Shown here: positions 34,311-43,288 of the stretch, piece after piece
How positions within the stretch are numbered: position 1 is the first letter of the stretch
Layout: each line of letters begins with the position of its first letter
Assembly: GCF_937873725.1 (NCBI RefSeq)
Contig: NZ_CALMYY010000046.1
Span: 1-47,434 of the forward strand
DNA: 47,434 nucleotides
Origin: an uncultured Dietzia sp.
Lineage (GTDB): Bacteria > Actinomycetota > Actinomycetes > Mycobacteriales > Mycobacteriaceae
Reading direction: 5' to 3'
Made by a program: the position numbers and the translations under genes
The notes under the pieces: generated by a model
What the model was told of the DNA's origin: nothing
Database searches by the model: none
The model's input: only the letters and a program-made list of their open reading frames with translations

Positions 34311-34318
34311 GGGGCCTC

Positions 34319-34795
34319 GTGAGTGAGAACCGTCGTTGCTGCCGCCCGGGGTGCCCCAATCGTGCGGTCGCCACGCTCACCTACGTCTACGCGGACTCCA
34401 CCGCCGTCATCGGACCGCTCCCGGCGGTCCGCGAGCCGCACGCGTGGGACCTGTGCGCGGCCCACGCGCTGCGCATCACCGCCCCCCGGGGCTGGGACCT
34501 GGTGCGACACCCCGACATCGACACCTCCGCGGAGGACGCCGACCTCACGGCCCTGCTGGACGCCGTCGCCGGCGCCCCCGTCGGCGGCCGGAGGGCGGGA
34601 GCCGCGCTGGTGGACGCGGACAGGCTGCGGCGGCTGGGGGTCTCCGACCCCGGACCCGTTCTCGCGGAGGCCCCCGTCGATCCCTCCGGCGGCCGCCCCC
34701 ACCTCCGGGTGGTTCCCGACGTGCCCGACCGCGCCGAGGCCGACCCCGGCCCGCCGGGTGACGGTGTGGGGGAGTCGGGTCCGGGCGCGGGCTGA
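34319..34795 (+). CDS. DUF3499 zinc-ribbon-like protein (Rv3258c-like)
   Basis: The product is 158 residues. The N-terminus has RRCCRPGCPNRAVATLTY, and WDLCAAHALRIT follows about 40 residues later; together they look like a Cys/His metal site. Residues 80-158 are variable and Ala/Pro/Asp-rich. The family is restricted to Actinobacteria and has no known function. The GTG start is taken from the TACCCT box and the family N-terminus. It precedes the phosphomannomutase gene on the same strand. Confidence 0.85.
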   Translation: MSENRRCCRPGCPNRAVATLTYVYADSTAVIGPLPAVREPHAWDLCAAHALRITAPRGWDLVRHPDIDTSAEDADLTALLDAVAGAPVGGRRAGAALVDADRLRRLGVSDPGPVLAEAPVDPSGGRPHLRVVPDVPDRAEADPGPPGDGVGESGPGAG

Positions 34796-34840
34796 CCCTC
34801 CGCCCGACGCGTGTCCCGTCAGCGGGTCACGCCCCACGGG

Positions 34841-34846
34841 TAGTGT
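34841..34846 (+). promoter_or_regulatory. Candidate -10 box of the phosphomannomutase operon
   Basis: TAGTGT lies 45 bases before the GTG start of the phosphomannomutase gene, between the DUF3499 stop and the ribosome binding site GGAG. Confidence 0.3.
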
Positions 34847-34891
34847 CACGGGCAAGACCCACCCGACCGCCTCTCATCCCTGGAGCAGCAC

Positions 34892-36268
34892 GTGGCACGC
34901 AGCGCCGAGTCCGTCCGAGCAGTCATCAAGGCCTACGACGTCCGTGGCGTCGTGGGTGAACAGATAGACGAGGGCTTCGTCCGTGAGGTCGGGGCGTCGT
35001 TCGGCCGTCTCATGCGGTCGGAGGGCGCGGGCACGGTGGTGGTCGGCCACGACATGCGCGACTCCTCCCCGTCGTTGTCCCGGGCGTTCGCCGCCGGGGT
35101 CACGGCCCAGGGCCTCGACGTGGTGACGATCGGCCTCGCCTCGACGGACCAGCTCTACTACGCCTCGGGGCTGCTCGACTGCCCCGGCGCCATGTTCACC
35201 GCCAGCCACAACCCGGCCCGGTACAACGGCATCAAGCTGTGCCGCGCGGGGGCCAAGCCCGTCGGCCAGGAGTCCGGCCTCGGGACGATCTCCGCCGACC
35301 TGGTCGAGGGGGTGCCGGAGTACGACGGTGCCCCCGGCGCGGTGACCGAGCGGGACGTGCTCGCAGGCTACGGGGAGTACCTGCGCGGCCTGGTCGACCT
35401 GTCCGGCATCCGGCGGCTCAAGGTGGCCGTGGACGCCGGCAACGGGATGGGCGGCCACACCGTGCCCGCGGTGCTCAGCGGGCTGCCGCTCGAGATCATC
35501 CCCCTGTACTTCGAGCTGGACGGCAACTTCCCCAACCACGAGGCCAACCCCCTCGAACCGGCCAACCTGGTCGACCTCCAGGCGCTCGTCCGGGAGAGCG
35601 GCGCGGACATCGGGCTGGCCTTCGACGGCGACGCGGACCGGTGCTTCGTGGTGGACGAGCGGGGTGAGCCCGTCGCCCCGTCCGCCATCACCGCCCTGGT
35701 GGCCGGGCGCGAGCTCGACAAGGAGCCCGGCGCCTCGATCATCTACAACCTCATCACGTCGCGCGCCGTCCCCGAGTTGGTGGAGGAGAAGGGTGGCGTG
35801 GCCATCCGCACCCGGGTCGGCCACAGCTTCATCAAGGCGCAGATGGCGGACACCGGCGCGGTCTTCGGCGGCGAGCACTCGGCGCACTACTACTTCCGCG
35901 ACTTCTGGGGCGCCGACTCGGGGATGCTGGCGGCCATGCACACGCTCGCCGCGTTGGGTGAGCAGGAGTCCACGCTGTCCGAGGTCATGGCGGAGTACAC
36001 CCGCTACGCCGCGTCGGGTGAGATCAACTCGACCCTGGACTCGGCGGAGGCCCAGGTGGAGCGCATGGAGGCCGTCCTCACGGCGTTCTCCGGCCGCGCC
36101 GTCTCGGTCGATCGCCTGGACGGGGTGACCGTGGACCTCGGGGGCGGCGCGTGGTTCAACCTCCGGGCGTCCAACACCGAACCGCTGCTCCGCCTCAACG
36201 CGGAGGCGCCCACCACCGAGGGTGTCGCCGCGGTGGTCGACGAAGTCCTCGCGATCGTCCGTGCCTGA
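34892..36268 (+). CDS. manB: Phosphomannomutase/phosphoglucomutase (Rv3257c-like)
   Basis: The product is 458 residues, making mannose-1-phosphate for GDP-mannose. The N-terminal IKAYDVRGV, catalytic Ser105 in TASHNP, metal loop DGDADR (245-250), substrate loop GGEHSAHYYFRD and phosphate loop RASNTEP are complete. It is the second phosphohexomutase of the window and belongs to a different branch from PmmB. The GTG has GGAG upstream. It overlaps the SIS-like gene by eight bases and is followed by manA, giving a mannose-activation operon. Confidence 0.94.
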   Translation: MARSAESVRAVIKAYDVRGVVGEQIDEGFVREVGASFGRLMRSEGAGTVVVGHDMRDSSPSLSRAFAAGVTAQGLDVVTIGLASTDQLYYASGLLDCPGAMFTASHNPARYNGIKLCRAGAKPVGQESGLGTISADLVEGVPEYDGAPGAVTERDVLAGYGEYLRGLVDLSGIRRLKVAVDAGNGMGGHTVPAVLSGLPLEIIPLYFELDGNFPNHEANPLEPANLVDLQALVRESGADIGLAFDGDADRCFVVDERGEPVAPSAITALVAGRELDKEPGASIIYNLITSRAVPELVEEKGGVAIRTRVGHSFIKAQMADTGAVFGGEHSAHYYFRDFWGADSGMLAAMHTLAALGEQESTLSEVMAEYTRYAASGEINSTLDSAEAQVERMEAVLTAFSGRAVSVDRLDGVTVDLGGGAWFNLRASNTEPLLRLNAEAPTTEGVAAVVDEVLAIVRA

Positions 36269-37355
36269 CCTGACCAGCGACACCGGGGCCGGTCGGGTCG
36301 ATCTGGACGACGCGGAGGCGCTCCGGTCCTCCGACGCCACCGGCGCCCTCCTCCACGCGTCGATGGGCGGTGCCCAGATCCGCGCGGTGGCGACGGCGGT
36401 GGACGCCGGGGCGCTCGAGGCGCTCGTCGGGTTCCGGCCCCGCGCGCTGGTGTGGGTCCACGGCCGCTCCGCCCGGGCCCGCCACGCCGCCGGCGTCGTC
36501 ACGGCGCTCGCCGAGGGCGTCGGCGGGCCCGGCGTGCCGCCGCTGGTCCACGCCCACACGCTTCCGGCGTGGGTCGGGGCGCTGGACGTCGTGCTGGTCT
36601 CGGGGGACGACGCCGGGGACCGCGACCTCGCCTCCGCGGTCGACGCCGCCGCCCACCGGGGTGCGGCCGTGGTGGTGGACGTCCCGCGCGAGGGTCCGGT
36701 GGGGGAGTCCGGCGGGGGTCGCGCGACCTGGCTGCCGCCGTTGCCGTACCTGCCCCCGCACCGGGGGATCCTCCATCACCTGGCCGCGGGGATGGCCGTC
36801 CTGGACGCGCTCGGCGTGCCCGGCCTCGGCGTGGCCGCGGCCGCGGACGCGGTGGATGCCGAGCTCGAGGGTCTCGGGCCGGACCTGTCGACGCCGGTCA
36901 ACCCCGCCAAGCTCCTCGCCAGGTCCGTCGCGGGGACGGACCCGCTCGTCTGGATCCACTCGGATCCGGTGTCCTCGGCCTACTGTGACCGGGCCGTCGC
37001 GGCGTTCTGTGACGTCGGCCGGGTCACGGCGTCCTCCTCGGTGTCGGATGCCGTCCGCTCCCAGGCGGAACGGGCCCAGGGCCGTCCCCCCGTGGATCCC
37101 CTGGCGAGCCTGTTCCACGACGACCAGCTCGACGGCGCACGGGAGGTCCTCCCCATCCGGCACCTCGGTATGGTGTTGGGCGCGGACGAGGACGTCGTCC
37201 GCCTGGCCGCGGGCCCGCTCGCGGACGTCGAGTGGATCACCGATCGCGGTCGGGACACGGTCGGCGACCCGCCGACCCCGTTGAGCGGAAGGGTGGCCGC
37301 GCTCATGGCTCGGACCGAACTGTCCGCCGCATACCTGTTGGTCGGGGGTCTGTGA
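36261..37355 (+). CDS. SIS/PGI-like protein (Rv3256c / TobH-like)
   Basis: The product is 364 residues. It has the two-lobed SIS layout: ALVWVHGRSARARHAAGVV and LDVVLVSGDDAGDRDLASAV in the first lobe, and DPLVWIHSDPVSSAYCDRAVAAF in the second. SIS domains bind phosphosugars; homologues sit between manB and manA in Mycobacteriales and are sometimes called TobH. Activity is unproven. The GTG start overlaps the manB stop, and the manA start lies three bases after its stop, so it is firmly within the mannose operon. Confidence 0.82.
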   Translation: MPDLTSDTGAGRVDLDDAEALRSSDATGALLHASMGGAQIRAVATAVDAGALEALVGFRPRALVWVHGRSARARHAAGVVTALAEGVGGPGVPPLVHAHTLPAWVGALDVVLVSGDDAGDRDLASAVDAAAHRGAAVVVDVPREGPVGESGGGRATWLPPLPYLPPHRGILHHLAAGMAVLDALGVPGLGVAAAADAVDAELEGLGPDLSTPVNPAKLLARSVAGTDPLVWIHSDPVSSAYCDRAVAAFCDVGRVTASSSVSDAVRSQAERAQGRPPVDPLASLFHDDQLDGAREVLPIRHLGMVLGADEDVVRLAAGPLADVEWITDRGRDTVGDPPTPLSGRVAALMARTELSAAYLLVGGL

Positions 37356-37358
37356 CCC

Positions 37359-38600
37359 GTGGTGACGCTCAGTCCTGTCGTCCAGGCCTACGCGTGGGGG
37401 TCCCGGACCGCGCTCCCCGAGCTGTGCGGGACGCCGTCCCCGGCTCCGCATCCGGTGGCGGAGTTCTGGTACGGGGCCCACGACTCGGGCTCCTCCCTCT
37501 GCTCTGACGGGGGCGGGCTGGACGCGCGGATCGCGGCCGACCCCGTGGGCGAACTGGGGGAGCGGGTGCTGGCCCAGCACGGGGCCGGCCTGCCGTTCCT
37601 GGTCAAGCTGCTCTCCGCCGAGCAGGCCCTCTCGCTGCAGGCGCATCCCTCACCCGAGAGGGCGAGGGAGGGGTTCGCCGCCGAGGACGCCCGCGGCCTC
37701 GCCGTGGACGCGCCGGACCGCAACTACCGGGACCCCAACCACAAGCCCGAGATCCTGGTGGCGCTGACCGACTTCCATGCCCTCGTGGGCTTCAGGCCGG
37801 TCGCCCGCACCGTCGCGCTGCTCGACGCGCTGGACGTCCCCGCCCTGCGCCCCTACCGGGACATGCTGGACGGGCAGCCGGACGCCGAGGGGGTCCGGGC
37901 GGTGTTCACCACCATCGTCACGATGCCGCACACCGCGCTGGACACGATCGTCCCGCAGCTGGTCACCGGCGCCGTCGCCTATCTCGGCGCGGTGGGCGTC
38001 GGCGGCGAGTGGGCGCCCGAGGCCACCACCGTCGTGGAGCTGGCCGAGCGCTATCCCACCGACCCCGGGGTGCTCGGCGCCCTCCTGCTCAACCGGGTGT
38101 CCCTGGACCCCGGGCAGGCGGTGTACCTCGGCCCCGGGCAGCTGCACGCCTACCTGCGGGGCGTGGGGGTGGAGGTCATGGCCAACTCGGACAACGTCCT
38201 ACGCGGTGGCCTGACCCCCAAGCACGTCGACGTCCCCGAGCTGATGCGGGTCCTGGACTTCCGCCCCCTGGTCGATCCCACCGTGCGCGCCGTCCCGGCC
38301 GACCGGGGGATCCCGGGCGAGACGGACTACCCGACCCCCGAGCCGGACTTCGCCCTGTCCCGCATCGGGTTCGCCCACGGTTCCGCGCCCGTGACCTACC
38401 GGCCGGACGGCCCCGAGGTGCTCCTGTGCACCTCCGGGGAAGTCCGGGTCCGCGAGGGGACGAGGGTGGAGGTCCTCGGTCCGGGGGGTGCGGCGTGGGT
38501 GCCCGCCTCGACCCCCGAGGTGACGTTGACCGGCACCGACGGCGCCACCGTGTTCCGCACCCGCGTCGGCGATCGGGCCACGGGGACGCAGCCCCACTGA
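37359..38600 (+). CDS. manA: Mannose-6-phosphate isomerase
   Basis: The product is 413 residues. It interconverts fructose-6-phosphate and mannose-6-phosphate. Type I PMI zinc ligands are Gln94 and His96 (SLQAHPS), Glu131 (HKPEI) and His263 (GQLHAYL); the NSDNVLRGGLTPKH signature follows. The N-terminal VQAYAWGS is typical. The GTG start is three bases after the preceding stop. It gives mannose-6-phosphate to ManB. Confidence 0.95.
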   Translation: MVTLSPVVQAYAWGSRTALPELCGTPSPAPHPVAEFWYGAHDSGSSLCSDGGGLDARIAADPVGELGERVLAQHGAGLPFLVKLLSAEQALSLQAHPSPERAREGFAAEDARGLAVDAPDRNYRDPNHKPEILVALTDFHALVGFRPVARTVALLDALDVPALRPYRDMLDGQPDAEGVRAVFTTIVTMPHTALDTIVPQLVTGAVAYLGAVGVGGEWAPEATTVVELAERYPTDPGVLGALLLNRVSLDPGQAVYLGPGQLHAYLRGVGVEVMANSDNVLRGGLTPKHVDVPELMRVLDFRPLVDPTVRAVPADRGIPGETDYPTPEPDFALSRIGFAHGSAPVTYRPDGPEVLLCTSGEVRVREGTRVEVLGPGGAAWVPASTPEVTLTGTDGATVFRTRVGDRATGTQPH

Positions 38601-38608
38601 GCCGTCCC

Positions 38609-38639
38609 GCTAGGGTGGGGCGGAAGTCTTTCCCCTAGC
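38609..38639 (+). promoter_or_regulatory. Inverted repeat in the ahcY upstream region
   Basis: GCTAGGG (38609-38615) and CCCTAGC (38633-38639) are perfect complements 17 bases apart. The left arm contains TAGGGT, a possible -10 box; AGGAG follows at about 38644. It may be an operator or, if transcribed, a leader hairpin. It is too short for a known SAH riboswitch. Confidence 0.45.
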
Positions 38640-38660
38640 TATGAGGAGCTGGTCGCACAC

Positions 38661-40127
<1,467 letters not shown>

Positions 40128-40135
40128 CCGGTCGA

Positions 40136-40789
40136 GTGGTGGGTGCCCGGCTGGTCGTCGTCGAGGGTCTCGACGGCGCGGGGAAGAACACGCTGACGAC
40201 GGCGCTGGTCGGTGAACTCGCCGACCGCGGGGTGTCGGTGGGCCGGCTCGCGTTCCCCCGGTACGGCACACCCCTCGCCGACCTGGCCGCCGATGCCCTG
40301 CACGGCGGTCAGGCCGGCACCGCGGAGTCCCCGCACGCCATGGCGCTGCTGTTCGCCCTGGACCGGCACGCGGCGCTCGGGGAGCTGCGCGGGCTCCTGG
40401 CCGGGAACGAGGTGGTGCTGCTCGACAGGTACGTGGCCTCCAACGCCGCCTACACGGCCGCCCGGCTCGGACCGGGCAGGGAGGCCGAGGTCCTCGAGTG
40501 GATCGGCGGGCTCGAGTTCGGCCGGCTGGGCCTGCCGCGCCCGGACCTGCAGCTCCTCCTGGACACCCCCGCGGCGCTCGCGGCGGAGCGGGCGGGGACC
40601 AGGGAGGCGGCGGACGCGGGTCGGACCCGCGACCGGTACGAGCGCGACGCCGCCCTCCAGGCGGCGACCGGGGAGGCCTACCGCCGGCTCGCCGCGTCAG
40701 ACTGGAACTCGCCCTGGTGCGTCCTGGGTGTGGACCCCGACGTGGCGCGGCTGGCGGACCTCGTCGTCGGGCCCGGGACGGACGGGTAA
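40136..40789 (+). CDS. tmk: Thymidylate kinase
   Basis: The product is 217 residues. It phosphorylates dTMP to dTDP. The P-loop EGLDGAGKNT is at residues 10-19; Asn replaces the usual Thr/Ser/Arg after the lysine. The LLDRYVASNAAY motif holds the DRY residues and the dTMP-binding region. The lid (TRDRYERD) is short. Start: the first of two GTG codons at 40136 is used, eight bases after the ahcY stop. Its TAA stop lies within the possible -10 box of mtrA. Confidence 0.92.
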   Translation: MVGARLVVVEGLDGAGKNTLTTALVGELADRGVSVGRLAFPRYGTPLADLAADALHGGQAGTAESPHAMALLFALDRHAALGELRGLLAGNEVVLLDRYVASNAAYTAARLGPGREAEVLEWIGGLEFGRLGLPRPDLQLLLDTPAALAAERAGTREAADAGRTRDRYERDAALQAATGEAYRRLAASDWNSPWCVLGVDPDVARLADLVVGPGTDG

Positions 40790-40792
40790 GGT
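40787..40792 (+). promoter_or_regulatory. Candidate -10 box of the mtrA operon
   Basis: TAAGGT overlaps the tmk stop codon and lies 82 bases before mtrA. No convincing -35 is seen. Confidence 0.35.
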
Positions 40793-40874
40793 CGTCTGGG
40801 AGTAGCACGACCTGCGGGGCGCCCCGAATGGCCCCGCCGAGACACTGCTCCCGCCGACACTCCCGCCGACACAA

Positions 40875-41564
40875 GTGGTGACCATGACCCCGAAGATCCT
40901 CGTCGTCGACGACGACGCCGCCCTGGCAGAGATGCTCACCATCGTCCTGCGGGGCGAGGGCTTCGAGACCGAGGTCGTGGGCGACGGTGTCCAGGCCATC
41001 GAGACGTTCCGCGCGGTCCAACCCGATCTGGTCCTGCTGGACCTCATGCTGCCAGGCAAGAGCGGGATCGACGTGTGCCGGGACATCCGCGCCGAGTCCC
41101 GCGTGCCGATCGTCATGCTCACGGCCAAGACGGACACCGCCGACGTGGTGCTGGGGCTGGAATCCGGGGCGGGCGACAACATCATGAAGCCGTTCAAGCC
41201 CAAGGAGCCCGTCTCCGGGATCCGGGCGAGGCTGCGGCGGGGCGACGACGAGCCGAGCGAGCTGCTCCACATCGGTGACGTGACGATCGACGTCCCCGCG
41301 CACACCGTCACCCGCGACGGCACGCCGATCCCCCTCACCCCGCTGGAGTTCGACCTGCTGGTCGAACTCGCGCGCAAACCCCGGCAGGTGTTCACCCGCG
41401 AGGTCCTCCTCGAGCACGTGTGGGGCTACCGGCACTCGGCGGACACGCGGCTGGTCAACGTCCACGTCCAGCGCCTGCGGGCGAAGATCGAGAAGGACCC
41501 GGAGAACCCCGAGGTCGTCCTCACCGTGCGCGGCGTCGGGTACAAGGCGGGCCCGGTCTCGTGA
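40875..41564 (+). CDS. mtrA: Response regulator MtrA
   Basis: The product is 229 residues of the OmpR family, regulating cell-wall and division genes. The receiver has the acidic DDD pocket (12-14), the phospho-acceptor Asp56, Thr83 and Lys105; the winged-helix domain (130-229) ends WGYRHSADTRLVNVHVQRLRA. The GTG at 40875 aligns residue by residue with M. tuberculosis MtrA. Within the conserved ESGADDYIMKPF...KELVARVRARL region, this protein has Gly100, Asn102, Pro112, Ser114 and Gly115, so the usual switch Tyr102 is lost. Its stop overlaps the mtrB start as GTGA. Confidence 0.96.
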   Translation: MVTMTPKILVVDDDAALAEMLTIVLRGEGFETEVVGDGVQAIETFRAVQPDLVLLDLMLPGKSGIDVCRDIRAESRVPIVMLTAKTDTADVVLGLESGAGDNIMKPFKPKEPVSGIRARLRRGDDEPSELLHIGDVTIDVPAHTVTRDGTPIPLTPLEFDLLVELARKPRQVFTREVLLEHVWGYRHSADTRLVNVHVQRLRAKIEKDPENPEVVLTVRGVGYKAGPVS

Positions 41565-43288
41565 CCCTGCGTCGCCCGGATGACGCGGCGGCGTCCCCCG
41601 GCGACGACCTCGACGCCGCGGACGGGGCCGGACCGTCGGCGACGTGGCGTGAGCGCCTCGGGGCACTCGATCCCACGGTGGTGGGGCACCGGCTCGCCCG
41701 TGCGTGGCGCCGATCCCTCCAGCTCCGGGTGGTCACCTCGACCCTCGCCCTCTCGATGGGCGTGATCCTCACGATCGCGTTCATGCTGCAGAGCCAGATG
41801 GCCGCGCAGCTGCTCTCGACCAAGTTGGACGCGGCGGTCGAGCAGGCGGGACGGCTCAGGGTGACGGTCGAGGCGCAGATCGCCGCGACCGACGAGGGCA
41901 CGAGCGAGCAGTCGCGGCTCGACCAGGCGCGCAGCGCGTTGGGGGAGCGGGGGATCGCGTCGGGCGGGGACTCGGTCCACGCCGGCACCTTCGACCCCAT
42001 CCTCGTGGTGCCGGACACGGCCGGACGCGGGCAGGTGACCAGCCCCGCCGACGCGGAGGTGCCCCCCGAACTGCAGTCGTTGGTCCAGCGGGGGCGGATC
42101 GCCTACCAGTACGTGACCATCGACTTCCGCGGTGAGCCCGCCAAGGCGCTCATCATCGGCACCCCCACGGACTCGGCGATCCCGGGCCTCGAGCTGTATC
42201 TGGTCTACCCGCTCATCGCCGAGGAACAGACGCTCGGGATCATGCGCGGGATCGTGGCCACCGCGGTTCTGGCGATCATCGTCCTCAGCGCGGCGATCGC
42301 GTGGATGGTCGCGCGGCAGGTGGTGTTGCCGGTCCGGCAGGCGGCCTCGATCGCCCAGCGGTTCGCCAACGGTCACCTCAAGGAACGGATGGTGATCAGG
42401 GGAGAGGACGACGTCGCCCGGCTGGCCCTGGCGTTCAACGACATGGCACAGAGCCTGTCCGACCAGATCGCACAGCTGGAGGAGTTCGGGGACCTCCAGA
42501 AGCGGTTCACCTCCGACGTGTCCCACGAGCTCCGGACCCCGCTCACCACGGTCCGGATGGCGGCCGACATCATCTCCGACTCCGCCGAGCACCTCGACGC
42601 GCCCACCAGGCGGGCCGTGGAACTGCTCGAGTCCGAGCTCGACCGGTTCGAGAGCCTGCTCACCGACCTGCTCGAGGTCTCCCGCCACGACGCGGGCATG
42701 GCGGAGCTGTCGGTGACCCCGATGGACGTGCGGACCGCGGTCCAGGACGCGGTGTCCACGGTGTCCCACATCGCGGAATCCGCGGGCGTGCAGGTGGAGG
42801 TCGACATGCCCGACGAGCCGCTCGTCGCCGACGTCGACCCGCGCCGGGTGGAGCGGATCCTGCGCAATCTCATCGCCAACGCGCTGGACCACTCGGAATC
42901 CAAGCCTGTGCGGGTGACGCTCCGCGGCTCGGACGCCGCCCTGGCGGTCTCGGTCCGCGACCACGGCGTGGGGCTCAAGCCCGGCGAGGAGACGCTGGTG
43001 TTCAACCGGTTCTGGCGGGCCGATCCCTCGCGGGTCCGCCGCTCCGGCGGGACCGGACTCGGGCTGGCGATCGCCCTCGAGGACGCCAAGCTCCACGGCG
43101 GTCGGCTGGACTGCTGGGGCAGCCCCGGCGAGGGGTCCTGCTTCCGGCTGACCATTCCGCGGCGCCACGGCGGCACGCTCACCTCGAGCCCTCTCCCGCT
43201 CACCCCGGACGACGAGGCGCGCCTCGTGCGGACCGGTTCGCCGACCCCGCTGGACCGGGTACCCGGACACGAGGCGGCCGGCTCGTGA
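41561..43288 (+). CDS. mtrB: Sensor histidine kinase MtrB
   Basis: The product is 575 residues. A cytoplasmic N-terminus, TM1 (about 57-77), an extracellular sensor region (78-228), TM2 (about 231-252), HAMP (253-305), HisKA with His322 in SDVSHELRTPLTT and an ATPase domain (N-box NLIANALDHS, GTGLGLAIALEDAKLHGG) follow in order. It phosphorylates MtrA. Both ends overlap neighbours (GTGA with mtrA and with lpqB), giving tight coupling of the three genes. Confidence 0.96.
   Translation: MTLRRPDDAAASPGDDLDAADGAGPSATWRERLGALDPTVVGHRLARAWRRSLQLRVVTSTLALSMGVILTIAFMLQSQMAAQLLSTKLDAAVEQAGRLRVTVEAQIAATDEGTSEQSRLDQARSALGERGIASGGDSVHAGTFDPILVVPDTAGRGQVTSPADAEVPPELQSLVQRGRIAYQYVTIDFRGEPAKALIIGTPTDSAIPGLELYLVYPLIAEEQTLGIMRGIVATAVLAIIVLSAAIAWMVARQVVLPVRQAASIAQRFANGHLKERMVIRGEDDVARLALAFNDMAQSLSDQIAQLEEFGDLQKRFTSDVSHELRTPLTTVRMAADIISDSAEHLDAPTRRAVELLESELDRFESLLTDLLEVSRHDAGMAELSVTPMDVRTAVQDAVSTVSHIAESAGVQVEVDMPDEPLVADVDPRRVERILRNLIANALDHSESKPVRVTLRGSDAALAVSVRDHGVGLKPGEETLVFNRFWRADPSRVRRSGGTGLGLAIALEDAKLHGGRLDCWGSPGEGSCFRLTIPRRHGGTLTSSPLPLTPDDEARLVRTGSPTPLDRVPGHEAAGS

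Noticed and set aside
38601..38660. SAH riboswitch before ahcY
   Set aside because: Only 60 bases separate manA and ahcY, and I cannot find the conserved SAH aptamer features.
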